In this document: piece after piece, positions 1-8,276 of the stretch | Layout: every line of letters starts with the position of its first letter | How positions within the stretch are numbered: position 1 is the stretch's first letter | DNA from: Flavobacteriaceae bacterium | GTDB lineage: Bacteria > Bacteroidota > Bacteroidia > Flavobacteriales > Flavobacteriaceae | DNA: 19,116 nucleotides | Assembly: GCA_020435885.1 (NCBI GenBank) | Contig: JAGQYU010000008.1 | Location: 1,576 to 20,691, forward strand | Direction of reading: 5' to 3' | The notes under the pieces: model-generated | The model's input: only the letters and a program-made list of their open reading frames with translations | Told to the model about the DNA's origin: nothing | Database searches by the model: none | Program-made: the position numbers and the translations under genes

Positions 1-2060
1 TGTTTTGCCTCATCAGTATTAGGGAACTCTTTTACAACTCTTCGGTATTTGTCTAATGCTTGGTTGTCTCTTTCAGTATTATAGTACACCAACCCTTGCT
101 TTAACAATGCCTTTGGCACATATGAACTTTTTTTGTGGTATTTTATCAGGTTATCATATGCTTCTATTGCTTCATCGTTCATTTGTTCTGAAACATAGGT
201 ATTACCGAGTTCATAATAAACATCATCACGTAAGTTGGATGATGGATATTCACTCAAAAACTTCTGGAATTCCACTATTTTTTGATCGTTCTTGCCTAAA
301 AAACCAAGGCTCATGGCTCTTTGGAAAGTAGCATAATCAGTATCTATAGTACCTTTTTTAATGACTTTTTCGTAAGCATCTAACGCATTTCTGTAGTTGC
401 TGGATACAAAGTGTGCATCACCCAATCTTAGGTAACTGTCGTTTATTCTTTCTTCATCATCAGGTCTGGTATTCAAATACTCCTGAAACTTATCTCCTGC
501 TTTGTTATAATCTTTCAGTTTAAAATAGGCATAGCCTATGTTGTAATCTACAGTTTTATTTTCCGCCAAGGTATCAGATTTTTGCATGCTTTTATATTGT
601 TGAAAACCTTTCAGCGCATCATCAAAATTGGTAAGCAAATATGCTGATTCTGCTTTCCAGAAAACACTCCTCGCAGTGATGGAGTTATCTCTGGCTTCCT
701 CAATAGCATTATCAAACTTTTCGATGGCTCCTTCTAGCTCATTTTCATCGAATAACTGTATACCTCTGTACAATGCCACTTTTTGATATAAGGCTCTGTT
801 TTCGAGGTCTTTTTTGTCTTTCAGCTCTTTTAAAGCGCCTTCATAATCTTTAGAAGTTACATAAGCACTGATAAGGAGCTTGTTCATTTCATCAAGATGT
901 TCAGATTTTGGATACAGCTCCATATACTCTTTCAACACATCAGGCACACTTTTATATGGATTTCCAATTTCATAGCTTAACTTGGCGTAATTTAACCATG
1001 CATCACGTTTGATATCGTTATCATAATCCATTTGTGAAGCATTTCTAAAGGCATTCAGTGCTTCTGTTTTTAAATCAGTATTCAAATAACATTCTGCTAA
1101 ATGATAATAAGCGTTTTGCGCAACCGAATCGTCTCCGCCAATTATTTTATTAAAGTTGGCGATGGCATTTTCGTAATCTTTTTGTTTGTAATAGGCATAG
1201 CCCAACAAATAATAATCTGTGTTGTTCCATCTGCGCTGCCTGCCTTTGTAATTTAACAGATGCGGAATAGCTTCGTTATACTTTTCAAGGTTAAAGTAAC
1301 TTTCTCCTATGATCTTTGAAAGTTCTGAGTGTTCATTTCTATCAGCTTTTGGCAGATAAGAGGTAGCTACATCTATAGCTTCCTGAAAGTTACCCATTTT
1401 GAATTTGATATTTGCCATATAATAAGGCACGTCATCGCCAAGTTCTTTATTATCAGCTACTTCATTTAAATACCTGTCGGCATTTTCAAAATCATCATCC
1501 TGATAGGCAATAAAACCGTAATAATATTTTGCTTGCGCCCCATATTGATAGGAATTCAATAATTTTTGGAAATATTCCTTAGCTCTGCTAAAACTGCGTA
1601 CGGCAAACAACGAATAGCCATATTTGAAATTATAATCCTCTTCCGCACCTATGGAAAGGTTTCTGGTCTCAACTTTATTGTACCATTTCAATGCATACGG
1701 ATAGTTGGCATTTTTAAAATAATAGTCGCCCACCTCCAAAAAAGCGATATTATGTTTTGTACTTGTAGGATATCTGTCTACAAAATCCCTCATTTTTTCT
1801 TCACCGTCAGGATCACCTAACTGAATAGCACTAAACGCTTCGTAATACGCACAGTCTGCTCTTTTTTCAGAACCTTTTTCATATTGATCCTTCAAATCAG
1901 AAAACAATTGTTTAGATGCTGCAAAATCTCTGTTATTATACAATCCCAACGCATGCATGTAGTCTTTGTTAGAATCAGTATAAACAGCTGTTTTTTGTGC
2001 AGAAAGGGTAGTTGAAATAATTAAAAAGATGGTTAAAAACCAATAATTGCTATGATTCAT
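1..2060 (-). CDS. Exported tetratricopeptide-repeat protein, C-terminus outside window
   Basis: One open frame runs from an ATG at 2060 to the left edge with no stop, giving at least 686 codons, so the C-terminus is missing. The N-terminus has a signal peptide (MNHSNYWFLTIFLIISTTLSA, cleavage probably before QK), so the protein should be periplasmic or outer-membrane associated. The rest is a long chain of TPR-like helical pairs with the usual pattern of Tyr/Ala/Gly positions, for example YYLLGYAYYKQKDYENAI, YNIGYAYFKLKDYNKAG and LRLGDAHFVSSNYRNALDAY. Large exported TPR proteins of this kind are common in flavobacteria and are thought to be scaffolds for envelope complexes; no enzymatic domain is visible here. 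It is divergent from ftsE with about 255 bp between the starts. The family call is firm; the precise role is unknown. Confidence 0.88.
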   Translation of the reverse strand, partial: MNHSNYWFLTIFLIISTTLSAQKTAVYTDSNKDYMHALGLYNNRDFAASKQLFSDLKDQYEKGSEKRADCAYYEAFSAIQLGDPDGEEKMRDFVDRYPTSTKHNIAFLEVGDYYFKNANYPYALKWYNKVETRNLSIGAEEDYNFKYGYSLFAVRSFSRAKEYFQKLLNSYQYGAQAKYYYGFIAYQDDDFENADRYLNEVADNKELGDDVPYYMANIKFKMGNFQEAIDVATSYLPKADRNEHSELSKIIGESYFNLEKYNEAIPHLLNYKGRQRRWNNTDYYLLGYAYYKQKDYENAIANFNKIIGGDDSVAQNAYYHLAECYLNTDLKTEALNAFRNASQMDYDNDIKRDAWLNYAKLSYEIGNPYKSVPDVLKEYMELYPKSEHLDEMNKLLISAYVTSKDYEGALKELKDKKDLENRALYQKVALYRGIQLFDENELEGAIEKFDNAIEEARDNSITARSVFWKAESAYLLTNFDDALKGFQQYKSMQKSDTLAENKTVDYNIGYAYFKLKDYNKAGDKFQEYLNTRPDDEERINDSYLRLGDAHFVSSNYRNALDAYEKVIKKGTIDTDYATFQRAMSLGFLGKNDQKIVEFQKFLSEYPSSNLRDDVYYELGNTYVSEQMNDEAIEAYDNLIKYHKKSSYVPKALLKQGLVYYNTERDNQALDKYRRVVKEFPNTDEAK

Positions 2061-2282
2061 ACTACTTGAATTAGTTTATGATATGTTAAAAATAACACAC
2101 TTATAATTAAAAACGTTCATTTGCTTTAAATTGTATAGTGGTTTTAGAATTATAACATTTTATTAAGAAATTTTGAATGTTACCAGCACAAATCAGACCA
2201 AAAGCCTTTTTTATGTTCAAAATTTTGATTTCATCCTTCAAATTTAAAAAATAAACGCTTCCAAGTTTTCACTTTTAAAATG

Positions 2283-2290
2283 TAAATTTG
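2283..2290 (+). promoter_or_regulatory. Putative -7 promoter element of ftsE
   Basis: TAAATTTG matches the Bacteroidota -7 consensus TAnnTTTG exactly and lies 25 bp before the ftsE ATG, which implies a short leader. No good TTG -33 element is seen at the usual spacing, so this rests on one motif in AT-rich DNA. The remaining part of the 2061-2315 intergenic region shows no other feature I can support. Confidence 0.45.
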
Positions 2291-2315
2291 TAGAACTTTA
2301 AAACAAAAACACAAA

Positions 2316-2987
2316 ATGTCTAACTTACTGCTTCATCTAAAAGATGCTTCCATTTTTCAGGAATCTAACCTAATCTTATCAGATATTAATCTGGAAATCT
2401 ATGAAGGCGATTTTATGTACCTTATCGGGAAGACAGGAAGTGGCAAGAGCAGTTTGATGAAAACATTGTATGGCGATCTGCCCCTTGTAAAAGGTGAAGG
2501 CAATGTTGTTGGGTTTGATCTTCAAAAACTGAAAGAAAAAGATATCCCTTATCTAAGAAGAAAATTAGGAATTGTTTTTCAAGATTTTAAGTTGTTGAAT
2601 GATAGGAATATACATGATAATCTGTTATTTGTTCTAAAAGCCACAGGTTGGAAAGATTCTAATAAAATTGCAACCAAAATAACCGATGTTTTAGAAAAAG
2701 TAGGTATGAAAACCAAAGGGTTTAAAATGCCTTTTCAACTATCAGGTGGTGAACAGCAGCGTGTAGCCATTGCCAGGGCCTTGTTAAATGACCCTGAATT
2801 AATATTGGCAGACGAACCTACAGGAAATTTAGACCCTAAAACTTCATTGGAAGTGATGAGTGTACTGGAAGAAATCAACAAAAGTGGTAAGACCATTTTA
2901 ATGGCTACGCATGATTATGCTTTGATCTTAAAATACCCTCACAAAACCATAAAATGTGACGGTGAAAAGATCTTTGAAGTGGTTTAA
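2316..2987 (+). CDS. ftsE: Cell-division ABC transporter ATP-binding protein FtsE
   Basis: This 223-residue protein is a single ABC ATPase domain of the size expected for FtsE. It has a Walker A motif GKTGSGKS (38-45), Q-loop Q89, signature LSGGEQQR (142-149), Walker B LILADEPTGNLD (162-173) and H-loop H199. FtsE acts at the inner face of the membrane with FtsX, linking the divisome to cell-wall hydrolases at the septum. No ftsX is present in this window, so the partner must be encoded elsewhere. The gene stands alone; its stop codon directly abuts the stop of the convergent glycosyltransferase gene. Related LolD/MacB-type ATPases share these motifs. The FtsE call rests on the short single-domain form and on my recollection of flavobacterial FtsE sequences. 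Confidence 0.85.
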   Translation: MSNLLLHLKDASIFQESNLILSDINLEIYEGDFMYLIGKTGSGKSSLMKTLYGDLPLVKGEGNVVGFDLQKLKEKDIPYLRRKLGIVFQDFKLLNDRNIHDNLLFVLKATGWKDSNKIATKITDVLEKVGMKTKGFKMPFQLSGGEQQRVAIARALLNDPELILADEPTGNLDPKTSLEVMSVLEEINKSGKTILMATHDYALILKYPHKTIKCDGEKIFEVV

Positions 2988-4097
2988 CTAAAGTAATTCG
3001 GTGATTTTTTGAGCATTTAATTTTGTGTCAAAAGGTTTTAATAGTTCTGCTCGTAGATTACTGTCATTTTGGGTAAATTCTTTTTTAAACAATAAAAGAA
3101 CCTTTTCTCTAAATTCTTTTTGGGTATTTGCTATTTCGCAAGCATTTTCTAAACCAGTTTCATCGATCATTTCATCGTTAACTAAACAAAGCCTGCTATT
3201 ATAAAGTGTATTGATAAGCTTAAGTTTTATACCTGTTTTCTGAAAAGTTGGTAATACGTTTATATGTGCTTTAGTAAACAATTTAGCTAAAGTTTGCTGT
3301 TCCTCAATAGTTACAAATTCAATATTTTGATATTTACTAATTTTATTGAGTATAAAACTATTCTTAAAACTACTGGCAATGATTAATTTATGTGGAAGAT
3401 CATTAAATACTTCAATCAAAAATTCAGCTGCTTTTATGTTATCAGCCACTCTTAAATCACCATGGTATAAAGCAAATTCTCCTTTCCCAGATAAAGAAAT
3501 AACCTCTTTATTCTGATGAAATGCAGGTATATAAATTGCCTTGGAAGGATATTTTTCATCAAAATAATGTTGTTCAGAAGGAGAAATTGTTAAAATGTTA
3601 TCAGCTTTTTTGAGTATCTGTTCAAACTTCAAAAACCTTTTGGCTTCCAGTTTAAAATATAATTTTTTAAGAATATTTTTTTCGCTTTTTGCTAGTCCAT
3701 AAAAGTACAAATGTTCAATGTTGTGAGCTCTGACTAAAATTTTTCTATCATTAAATTGTTCCTTTACTAAAGTATGGCAGGTATGTAATCCTTCAAAAAG
3801 TATTGGGGCTTCTATTGCTTTAAGTCTAGTTATAAGTTGGTCGTTTTTTCTAGAGACAACTCTAAAGGGTAATGCTGTAAGTAAGCTGTTTAAATAGCTT
3901 TTTCGTTTGTAATAATAAACTTCTTTACAATAATTATTCAACTCACTTTGTTTCCCCCTACCATACTCAAAAACATGCAAATAAATATCGACGCCCAATT
4001 CTGAAAGTGCTTTTAATTTGTAAAAAACATCTATGACTCCTCCATAACTTGGTGGATAGGGAACATCAAATGAAATTATATGCACTTTTTTATTCAA
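2988..4097 (-). CDS. Glycosyltransferase, GT4-like (GT-B fold)
   Basis: This 369-residue protein has the layout of a GT-B glycosyltransferase. The N-terminal Rossmann half opens with VHIISFDVPYPPSYGG (5-20), a glycine-rich acceptor-side loop, and contains VRAHNIEH (122-129). The second half begins near ALYHGDL (209-215) and ends with a donor-site region around TGIKLKLINTLYNSRLC (288-304). The classical EX7E motif is degenerate, so the donor sugar cannot be predicted. No membrane segment is seen; such enzymes usually work at the cytoplasmic side of the membrane on polysaccharide, glycan or lipid acceptors. It starts 96 bp from the divergent oxygenase gene and may share its regulatory region. 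The family is fairly sure, the substrate unknown. Confidence 0.8.
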   Translation of the reverse strand: MNKKVHIISFDVPYPPSYGGVIDVFYKLKALSELGVDIYLHVFEYGRGKQSELNNYCKEVYYYKRKSYLNSLLTALPFRVVSRKNDQLITRLKAIEAPILFEGLHTCHTLVKEQFNDRKILVRAHNIEHLYFYGLAKSEKNILKKLYFKLEAKRFLKFEQILKKADNILTISPSEQHYFDEKYPSKAIYIPAFHQNKEVISLSGKGEFALYHGDLRVADNIKAAEFLIEVFNDLPHKLIIASSFKNSFILNKISKYQNIEFVTIEEQQTLAKLFTKAHINVLPTFQKTGIKLKLINTLYNSRLCLVNDEMIDETGLENACEIANTQKEFREKVLLLFKKEFTQNDSNLRAELLKPFDTKLNAQKITELL

Positions 4098-4193
4098 TTT
4101 GTATCAGTGATTCGCTATTATAATTGCCCCTACGAAGATATTATTTAATATAGAATTAATACTTTTAACTTATAATTAAATATCTGTCTTTAA

Positions 4194-5009
4194 ATGTATG
4201 ATAAAACATCTTTAGCCTCTTTGATCTACAATAGATTATTAGAAGAAAAAGAAACTTTAAAACAACAATTCTCAAACACCAAATCATCCATCGGGTTTTT
4301 TTTTGTTGATGATCTTTTACCTGAATCCATTGCGTTGGAAATTCATAAAAATTTCCCTCAAATTAAAGATACCATCGAAAAAAAAAGCATGAGAGAGCAT
4401 AAGCATATTGCTTATCAAATGAATCGATACAATCCAATTTTAGAGGAAATAACGTATGCTTTTCAAGACAAAAAAATAGTTGATATTATTGGTGAAATAT
4501 GTGGGATAACATCTTTATTACCAGATGAATATCTCTATGCCGGAGGGCTCTCTCTAATGAAAAAAGATGATTACCTAAATCCGCATTTAGATAATTCTCA
4601 TGATAAAGACCGAAACAGGTGGCGTGTTCTAAACTTATTGTACTATGTTACTCCTAACTGGAGAGCATCTAATGGCGGCAATTTAGAATTGTGGCCAAAT
4701 GGCTTGAAGAAAGAGCCATTGACTGTAGTAAGTAAATTTAACCGATTGGCTGTAATGGCTACTCATAACGATTCTTGGCACTCGGTAAGTAAAGTTACCG
4801 TTGATAATGTAAGATGTTGTGTGTCAAATTATTATTTTTCAGAACATTCTAATAGGGAAGCAGATACTTTTCATGTTACTTCCTTTAGAGGATGGCCAAC
4901 AGAAAAAGGAAAAGATTTTGTACTAAAACTAGATTCTAAATTAAGGATGATGATTCGCAAAGTTTTCAACAAAGGCATAAGAAAAAACCCTCATCAATAT
5001 AAAAAATAA
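4194..5009 (+). CDS. 2-oxoglutarate/Fe(II)-dependent oxygenase
   Basis: This 271-residue protein carries the facial triad of a prolyl-hydroxylase-type 2OG-Fe(II) oxygenase: HxD at H131/D133, distal His at H196 (DSWHSV) and a probable 2-oxoglutarate-binding Arg at R207 (VRCCVSNYYF). The core between them (NLLYYVTPNW ... GGNLELW) is typical of the double-stranded beta-helix fold. It would hydroxylate or otherwise oxidise a substrate using O2 and 2OG. It sits between two glycosyltransferase genes, which suggests a glycan, glycolipid or modified peptide substrate, but that is inference. The ATG at 4194 is the first in frame, and no TAnnTTTG motif is obvious upstream. Its stop is one base from the stop of the convergent glycosyltransferase gene. 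Confidence 0.82.
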   Translation: MYDKTSLASLIYNRLLEEKETLKQQFSNTKSSIGFFFVDDLLPESIALEIHKNFPQIKDTIEKKSMREHKHIAYQMNRYNPILEEITYAFQDKKIVDIIGEICGITSLLPDEYLYAGGLSLMKKDDYLNPHLDNSHDKDRNRWRVLNLLYYVTPNWRASNGGNLELWPNGLKKEPLTVVSKFNRLAVMATHNDSWHSVSKVTVDNVRCCVSNYYFSEHSNREADTFHVTSFRGWPTEKGKDFVLKLDSKLRMMIRKVFNKGIRKNPHQYKK

Positions 5010-5010
5010 A

Positions 5011-6105
5011 CTATTGCAAATTTTGCATTATTGTTTTTAGTTTTTCTGACTCTTTTTGCCAATTCAATTCTTCTGAAGCCTTTTTTAATTGATCCTTCCA
5101 TAGTTCTTTTCCTTCTTGAAGTATTTTAGTAATTTGTTGTGCCAAATTTTCAGGTGTTCTTTCCTCTAAAACAAATCCAACATCATATTTTTCTACTACA
5201 GAACGCATTTCCGGAAGATTAGATACAATAACAGGAATCTGCGCTTGTATATAATCAAACAGTTTATTTGGCAACGCATATCTATAATTTAAGCCCAAAT
5301 CTTCTTCCATGCTAATGCCTACATCAGCTAAAGGAGTTAGCATTTGGAGTTTTTCAGGTGCTATTCTTCCTAAAAAGATTACTCTATCGGCAAGTTTATT
5401 TTCTTCTACTTTTTGTTTTAGCTGTTGCGTAATATCTCCTTCTCCAATAATAACAAACAGTGCGTTTTCTATCAACGGCATTGCATCAATCATCAATTCT
5501 AAACCTCTGCCAACATTAACCGAACCTTGATATAGTATTATCTTTTTGTTTCCCTTGTTAAAAGGAAATTCACCTTGTTCAACCGATTCCTTATAAGGAA
5601 TATTTCGAATCACTTCAAATTGTGAGTTATACCTTTGTTTATAATGATTAGCTATTGATTCTGAAACTGTTATACCATTTTTTATGTTTGGAATAATACT
5701 TTTTTCTATCAATTGCCAAATACGTTTTACTGTTGGTTTATTAACAAGTTCAGGTATTTCTGAAAAAAGTTCATGACTATCAAAAATCAATTTTTTGCGA
5801 AATAATCTACTTATAAAATAATTTGGCAACAAAGTATCAGCATCATTCGCCAACAACATGTCTTTTTTTAGGAATAACAGCTTACAAAATAAACGAATAT
5901 TATATTCTGCATAAAAAAGAAAACCTTTGTTAAAGAACAGTTTCATCCTATTGGTTTTGTATATTCTTTTTAAGGGAATGCTTTGCGGTAGTTCCCGTCC
6001 GATAACGTAAATATCATAACCCATTTCCGCTAAGGTAGTACATGTTCTATACACCCGCTGATCGGAAGTTATATCGTTCGTTACAGAAACTATTACTCGT
6101 TGCAA
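5011..6105 (-). CDS. Glycosyltransferase family 4 protein
   Basis: This 364-residue protein is a GT-B glycosyltransferase. The N-terminal half has the start RVIVSVTNDITSDQRVYR (3-20), an FDSHE motif (108-112) and ITVSES (145-150). The C-terminal half has LYQGSVNVGRG (191-201), VIIGEGD (218-224), VIFLGRI (242-248) and a donor-binding region EEDLGLNYRYALPNKLFDY (267-285) followed by PVIVSNLPEM. These are standard GT4 landmarks. It would transfer a sugar from a nucleotide-activated donor to an unknown acceptor on the cytoplasmic side. It is convergent with the oxygenase gene. It differs clearly from the glycosyltransferase at 2988-4097, so the two are not a recent duplication. Confidence 0.87.
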   Translation of the reverse strand: MQRVIVSVTNDITSDQRVYRTCTTLAEMGYDIYVIGRELPQSIPLKRIYKTNRMKLFFNKGFLFYAEYNIRLFCKLLFLKKDMLLANDADTLLPNYFISRLFRKKLIFDSHELFSEIPELVNKPTVKRIWQLIEKSIIPNIKNGITVSESIANHYKQRYNSQFEVIRNIPYKESVEQGEFPFNKGNKKIILYQGSVNVGRGLELMIDAMPLIENALFVIIGEGDITQQLKQKVEENKLADRVIFLGRIAPEKLQMLTPLADVGISMEEDLGLNYRYALPNKLFDYIQAQIPVIVSNLPEMRSVVEKYDVGFVLEERTPENLAQQITKILQEGKELWKDQLKKASEELNWQKESEKLKTIMQNLQ

Positions 6106-6156
6106 ACTATTTAATTTGTTCTCTGTCTAAAGTATAAAAATCAATAGAAATAATGC

Positions 6157-6192
6157 AAAAATCCCGTCCTTTAAATCAAAGACGGGATTTTT
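6157..6192 (-). terminator. Stem-loop terminator after the MORN gene
   Basis: A perfect 12-bp inverted repeat (AAAAATCCCGTC at 6157-6168, GACGGGATTTTT at 6181-6192) encloses a 12-nt loop. The GC-rich stem flanked by A/T tracts makes it a rho-independent terminator readable in both directions. It lies 20 bp past the stop of the minus-strand MORN gene, its most likely user, and just upstream of the start of the next minus-strand gene, the glycosyltransferase at 5011-6105. Confidence 0.85.
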
Positions 6193-6211
6193 ACTATAAG
6201 ATTTTGTTCAA

Positions 6212-6793
6212 TTACTTTTCTTTAGGCTTGTAAGGATAATTTTCTTGATTAATTCCAGTACCATCAACATATTTGTTATCAACATATTTGCCACCAATAT
6301 TTACACTATTTGGATAGTAAAAATTAGCAATTCCATGTTTTAGGTTATTTTGCCAAGTCCCTTCGTAAATATTGCCATTTGCATAATAATAAACCCCATA
6401 ACCACTTCGGATATTATGACTATAGTTGCCTTTGTAAACCGAGCCATCATGCCATTTATATACACCATAGCCATGTCTGGCATCTTCAGACCACTCGCCA
6501 TCATACATATCACCATTATTCCAAACAAATTTACCATTTCCGTGGCGTAGTCCATCTTTCCAACCACCCATATACGTACCACTTTCGTAGTATTTTGTGC
6601 CTATGCCATTCTCACAATCCCCTTTTACACATTTGTTGATCTGATTATTGGCATCTTGCTTTTCGGCTTGTTCAACAACTTTTTTTACCTCAGTATTAAG
6701 ACTATCCACAGACTGGGTAGCTTCTTCTATCTGAGAGAAACATAACATTGGTATTAAAAAAAATACCATCACGTAAAATAACTTTTTCATCAT
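6212..6793 (-). CDS. Exported MORN-repeat protein
   Basis: This 193-residue protein has an N-terminal signal peptide (hydrophobic stretch to about residue 20, MLCFS/Q cleavage). C18 does not fit a lipobox. A short Glu/Lys-rich linker (21-55) precedes a run of about five MORN repeats from about residue 62 to 170, with the characteristic pattern GxYxGxWxxGxxHGxG, for example YDGEWSEDARHGYGVYKW and YEGTWQNNLKHGIANFYY. MORN repeats form a beta-strand platform that binds other proteins or membranes; in bacteria most are of unknown function. Two adjacent Met codons (6793 and 6790) could both serve as start. The gene is monocistronic and ends at a strong terminator. Confidence 0.87.
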   Translation of the reverse strand: MMKKLFYVMVFFLIPMLCFSQIEEATQSVDSLNTEVKKVVEQAEKQDANNQINKCVKGDCENGIGTKYYESGTYMGGWKDGLRHGNGKFVWNNGDMYDGEWSEDARHGYGVYKWHDGSVYKGNYSHNIRSGYGVYYYANGNIYEGTWQNNLKHGIANFYYPNSVNIGGKYVDNKYVDGTGINQENYPYKPKEK

Positions 6794-6815
6794 TGATTTT
6801 TGTATTAAGGAAATA

Positions 6816-6823
6816 CAAATCTA
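6816..6823 (-). promoter_or_regulatory. Putative -7 promoter element of the MORN gene
   Basis: On the minus strand this reads TAGATTTG, an exact match to the Bacteroidota TAnnTTTG element, 22 bp upstream of the MORN start codon. No clear -33 TTTG is seen. Confidence 0.5.
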
Positions 6824-6938
6824 ACGATTTTTTAAGGCTTATATTATTATTTCTTTTCATTGATTATTAACAACTTATCGCAACGTTAAATTTTTTGTTA
6901 AATAGTTGAGTCACTTCAAATAGGATTCTCTATTTATT

Positions 6939-6946
6939 TATATTTG
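6939..6946 (+). promoter_or_regulatory. Putative -7 promoter element of the thioredoxin-like operon
   Basis: TATATTTG matches TAnnTTTG exactly but ends only 5 bases before the ATG at 6952. If it is used, transcription would start at or next to the start codon, giving a leaderless mRNA. No convincing -33 element is present. Confidence 0.35.
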
Positions 6947-6951
6947 TTTAT

Positions 6952-7458
6952 ATGAAAAGATTGATAATCATATTATTAGCAATTACAAGTCTATCTTCTT
7001 GCTCTAAAAAAGGTGAAAATTCCAACACTACTGAGGCTACTTTTACTATTTACAATTTTGAAGAGTTAAAACCTGTATTAGAACCAAAAGACGATGCTAC
7101 ATATATTGTCAATTTTTGGGCAACTTGGTGTAAGCCGTGTATAGAAGAATTACCTATCTTTCAGGAGATCCATGATGAATACAGTTCAAAAAACGTGAAA
7201 GTTATCCTTGTGAGTTTAGATTTTCCCGAAAAAATAGAAACACAATTAAAACCTTTTATTGCAGAGTATGAATTAACTCCCAGAGTCATTTTACTGAATG
7301 ATCCTCATGAAAATGAATGGATCCCAAAAATTGATCCCGAATGGTCTGGTGCACTACCGGCCACACTTATCTATACCAAAAACAAAAGAGCGTTTTATGA
7401 GCAATCATTCACTAAAGAAGCTCTTTTAGAAGAACTCAAAAAATTTACTAAACTTTAA
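6952..7458 (+). CDS. Thioredoxin-like (TlpA/ResA-type) lipoprotein
   Basis: This 168-residue protein begins with a lipoprotein signal peptide; the lipobox is LSSC with C17 as the lipidated residue. A thioredoxin fold follows with the active site WATWCKPC (C60 and C63) and a cis-proline at P136 (GALPATLIY). It should be anchored to a membrane facing the periplasm and reduce or exchange disulfides, as TlpA/ResA-type proteins do in cytochrome maturation or envelope redox homeostasis. It lies 4 bp upstream of the redoxin gene on the same strand, so the two are probably co-transcribed and act in the same redox process. The family is clear; the physiological substrate is not. Confidence 0.9.
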   Translation: MKRLIIILLAITSLSSCSKKGENSNTTEATFTIYNFEELKPVLEPKDDATYIVNFWATWCKPCIEELPIFQEIHDEYSSKNVKVILVSLDFPEKIETQLKPFIAEYELTPRVILLNDPHENEWIPKIDPEWSGALPATLIYTKNKRAFYEQSFTKEALLEELKKFTKL

Positions 7459-7462
7459 AATC

Positions 7463-8089
7463 ATGAAATATCTAAAACTTTCTCTTTTTGTATTGATCGT
7501 TGTAACTGCATTTGCTTTTACTGTAAATCACACCTCAAAAAATTCGACCAGCAACAGTTATAAAATCGGTGATATTGCCAAAGATTTTTTGCTTAAAAAT
7601 ATTGACGAAAAAATGGTTTCTATGGCAGATTATAAAGATGCTAAAGGTTTTATCCTAATTTTTACCTGTAATACATGTCCTTATTCCGTTGCCAATGAAG
7701 ATAGAATCATTGCCTTAGACAAAAAATATAAAGATAAAGGGTACCCCGTAATTGCCATAAACCCTAACAACCCTAAAACACAACCCGGCGATAGTTTTGA
7801 ACTTATGCAACAAAGGGCCAAAGACAAAGGGTTTACTTTTCCTTACCTTTTAGATGAAGGACAACATGTATATCCTACATACGGAGCTACTAAAACGCCT
7901 CATGTGTTTATCTTGCAAAAAGAAACTGAAGGTTTAAAAGTAAAATATATTGGTGCCATTGATGACAGCTCTAGAAATCCAGCTACTGTAAAAGTAAAAT
8001 ATGTTGAAAATGCTGTTGATGCCCTGTTAGCAGCAAAATCTGTCGAAATTACTGAAACGAGAGCCATTGGTTGTTCAATAAAAACCTAA
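7463..8089 (+). CDS. Exported redoxin / thioredoxin-family protein
   Basis: This 208-residue protein has an N-terminal hydrophobic signal or anchor segment (about 4-20). A redoxin (AhpC/TSA-like thioredoxin fold) domain follows, with KIGDIAKDF (34-42), active site TCNTCPYS (C69 and C72) and cis-proline P146 (KTPHVFI). A further cysteine, C204 in AIGCSIK at the extreme C-terminus, is as I recall typical of this Bacteroidota subgroup and could act as a resolving or metal-binding residue. It is probably a periplasmic thiol oxidoreductase or peroxidase-like protein working with the lipoprotein encoded just upstream. It is the last gene before the integrase-bearing region. Confidence 0.87.
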   Translation: MKYLKLSLFVLIVVTAFAFTVNHTSKNSTSNSYKIGDIAKDFLLKNIDEKMVSMADYKDAKGFILIFTCNTCPYSVANEDRIIALDKKYKDKGYPVIAINPNNPKTQPGDSFELMQQRAKDKGFTFPYLLDEGQHVYPTYGATKTPHVFILQKETEGLKVKYIGAIDDSSRNPATVKVKYVENAVDALLAAKSVEITETRAIGCSIKT

Positions 8090-8226
8090 TTTGTGGAGAC
8101 GGAGGAACGGTTTTGATATAATTTTTATTTATCACTAAAATTTTATAAGTTGTTTATTTATAGAGTCTTAAGTGGTTTTTTTATGTCTTGTTATAAAATG
8201 TCATAAAAATGAGATATAACAAAATT

Positions 8227-8245
8227 ATCAACGATTCTATCAACG
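8227..8245 (+). repeat. Two ATCAACG direct repeats upstream of the integrase
   Basis: ATCAACG occurs at 8227-8233 and 8239-8245, a 12-bp period, ending 31 bp before the integrase ATG. Short spaced direct repeats next to a tyrosine integrase gene could be arm-type binding sites or autoregulatory operators. Two 7-mers in AT-rich DNA are weak evidence. Confidence 0.3.
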
Positions 8246-8276
8246 CTTGTATAATCTGATAAATTTTTAAAAAATT

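Noticed and set aside
56..1820. Plus-strand open frames opposite the TPR gene
   Set aside because: The minus strand has one uninterrupted 686-codon frame with signal peptide and TPR pattern, so these are shadows.
6340..6639. Several 60-90 residue open frames on both strands inside the MORN gene
   Set aside because: They arise from the repetitive MORN coding sequence; none has a recognisable domain or own promoter.
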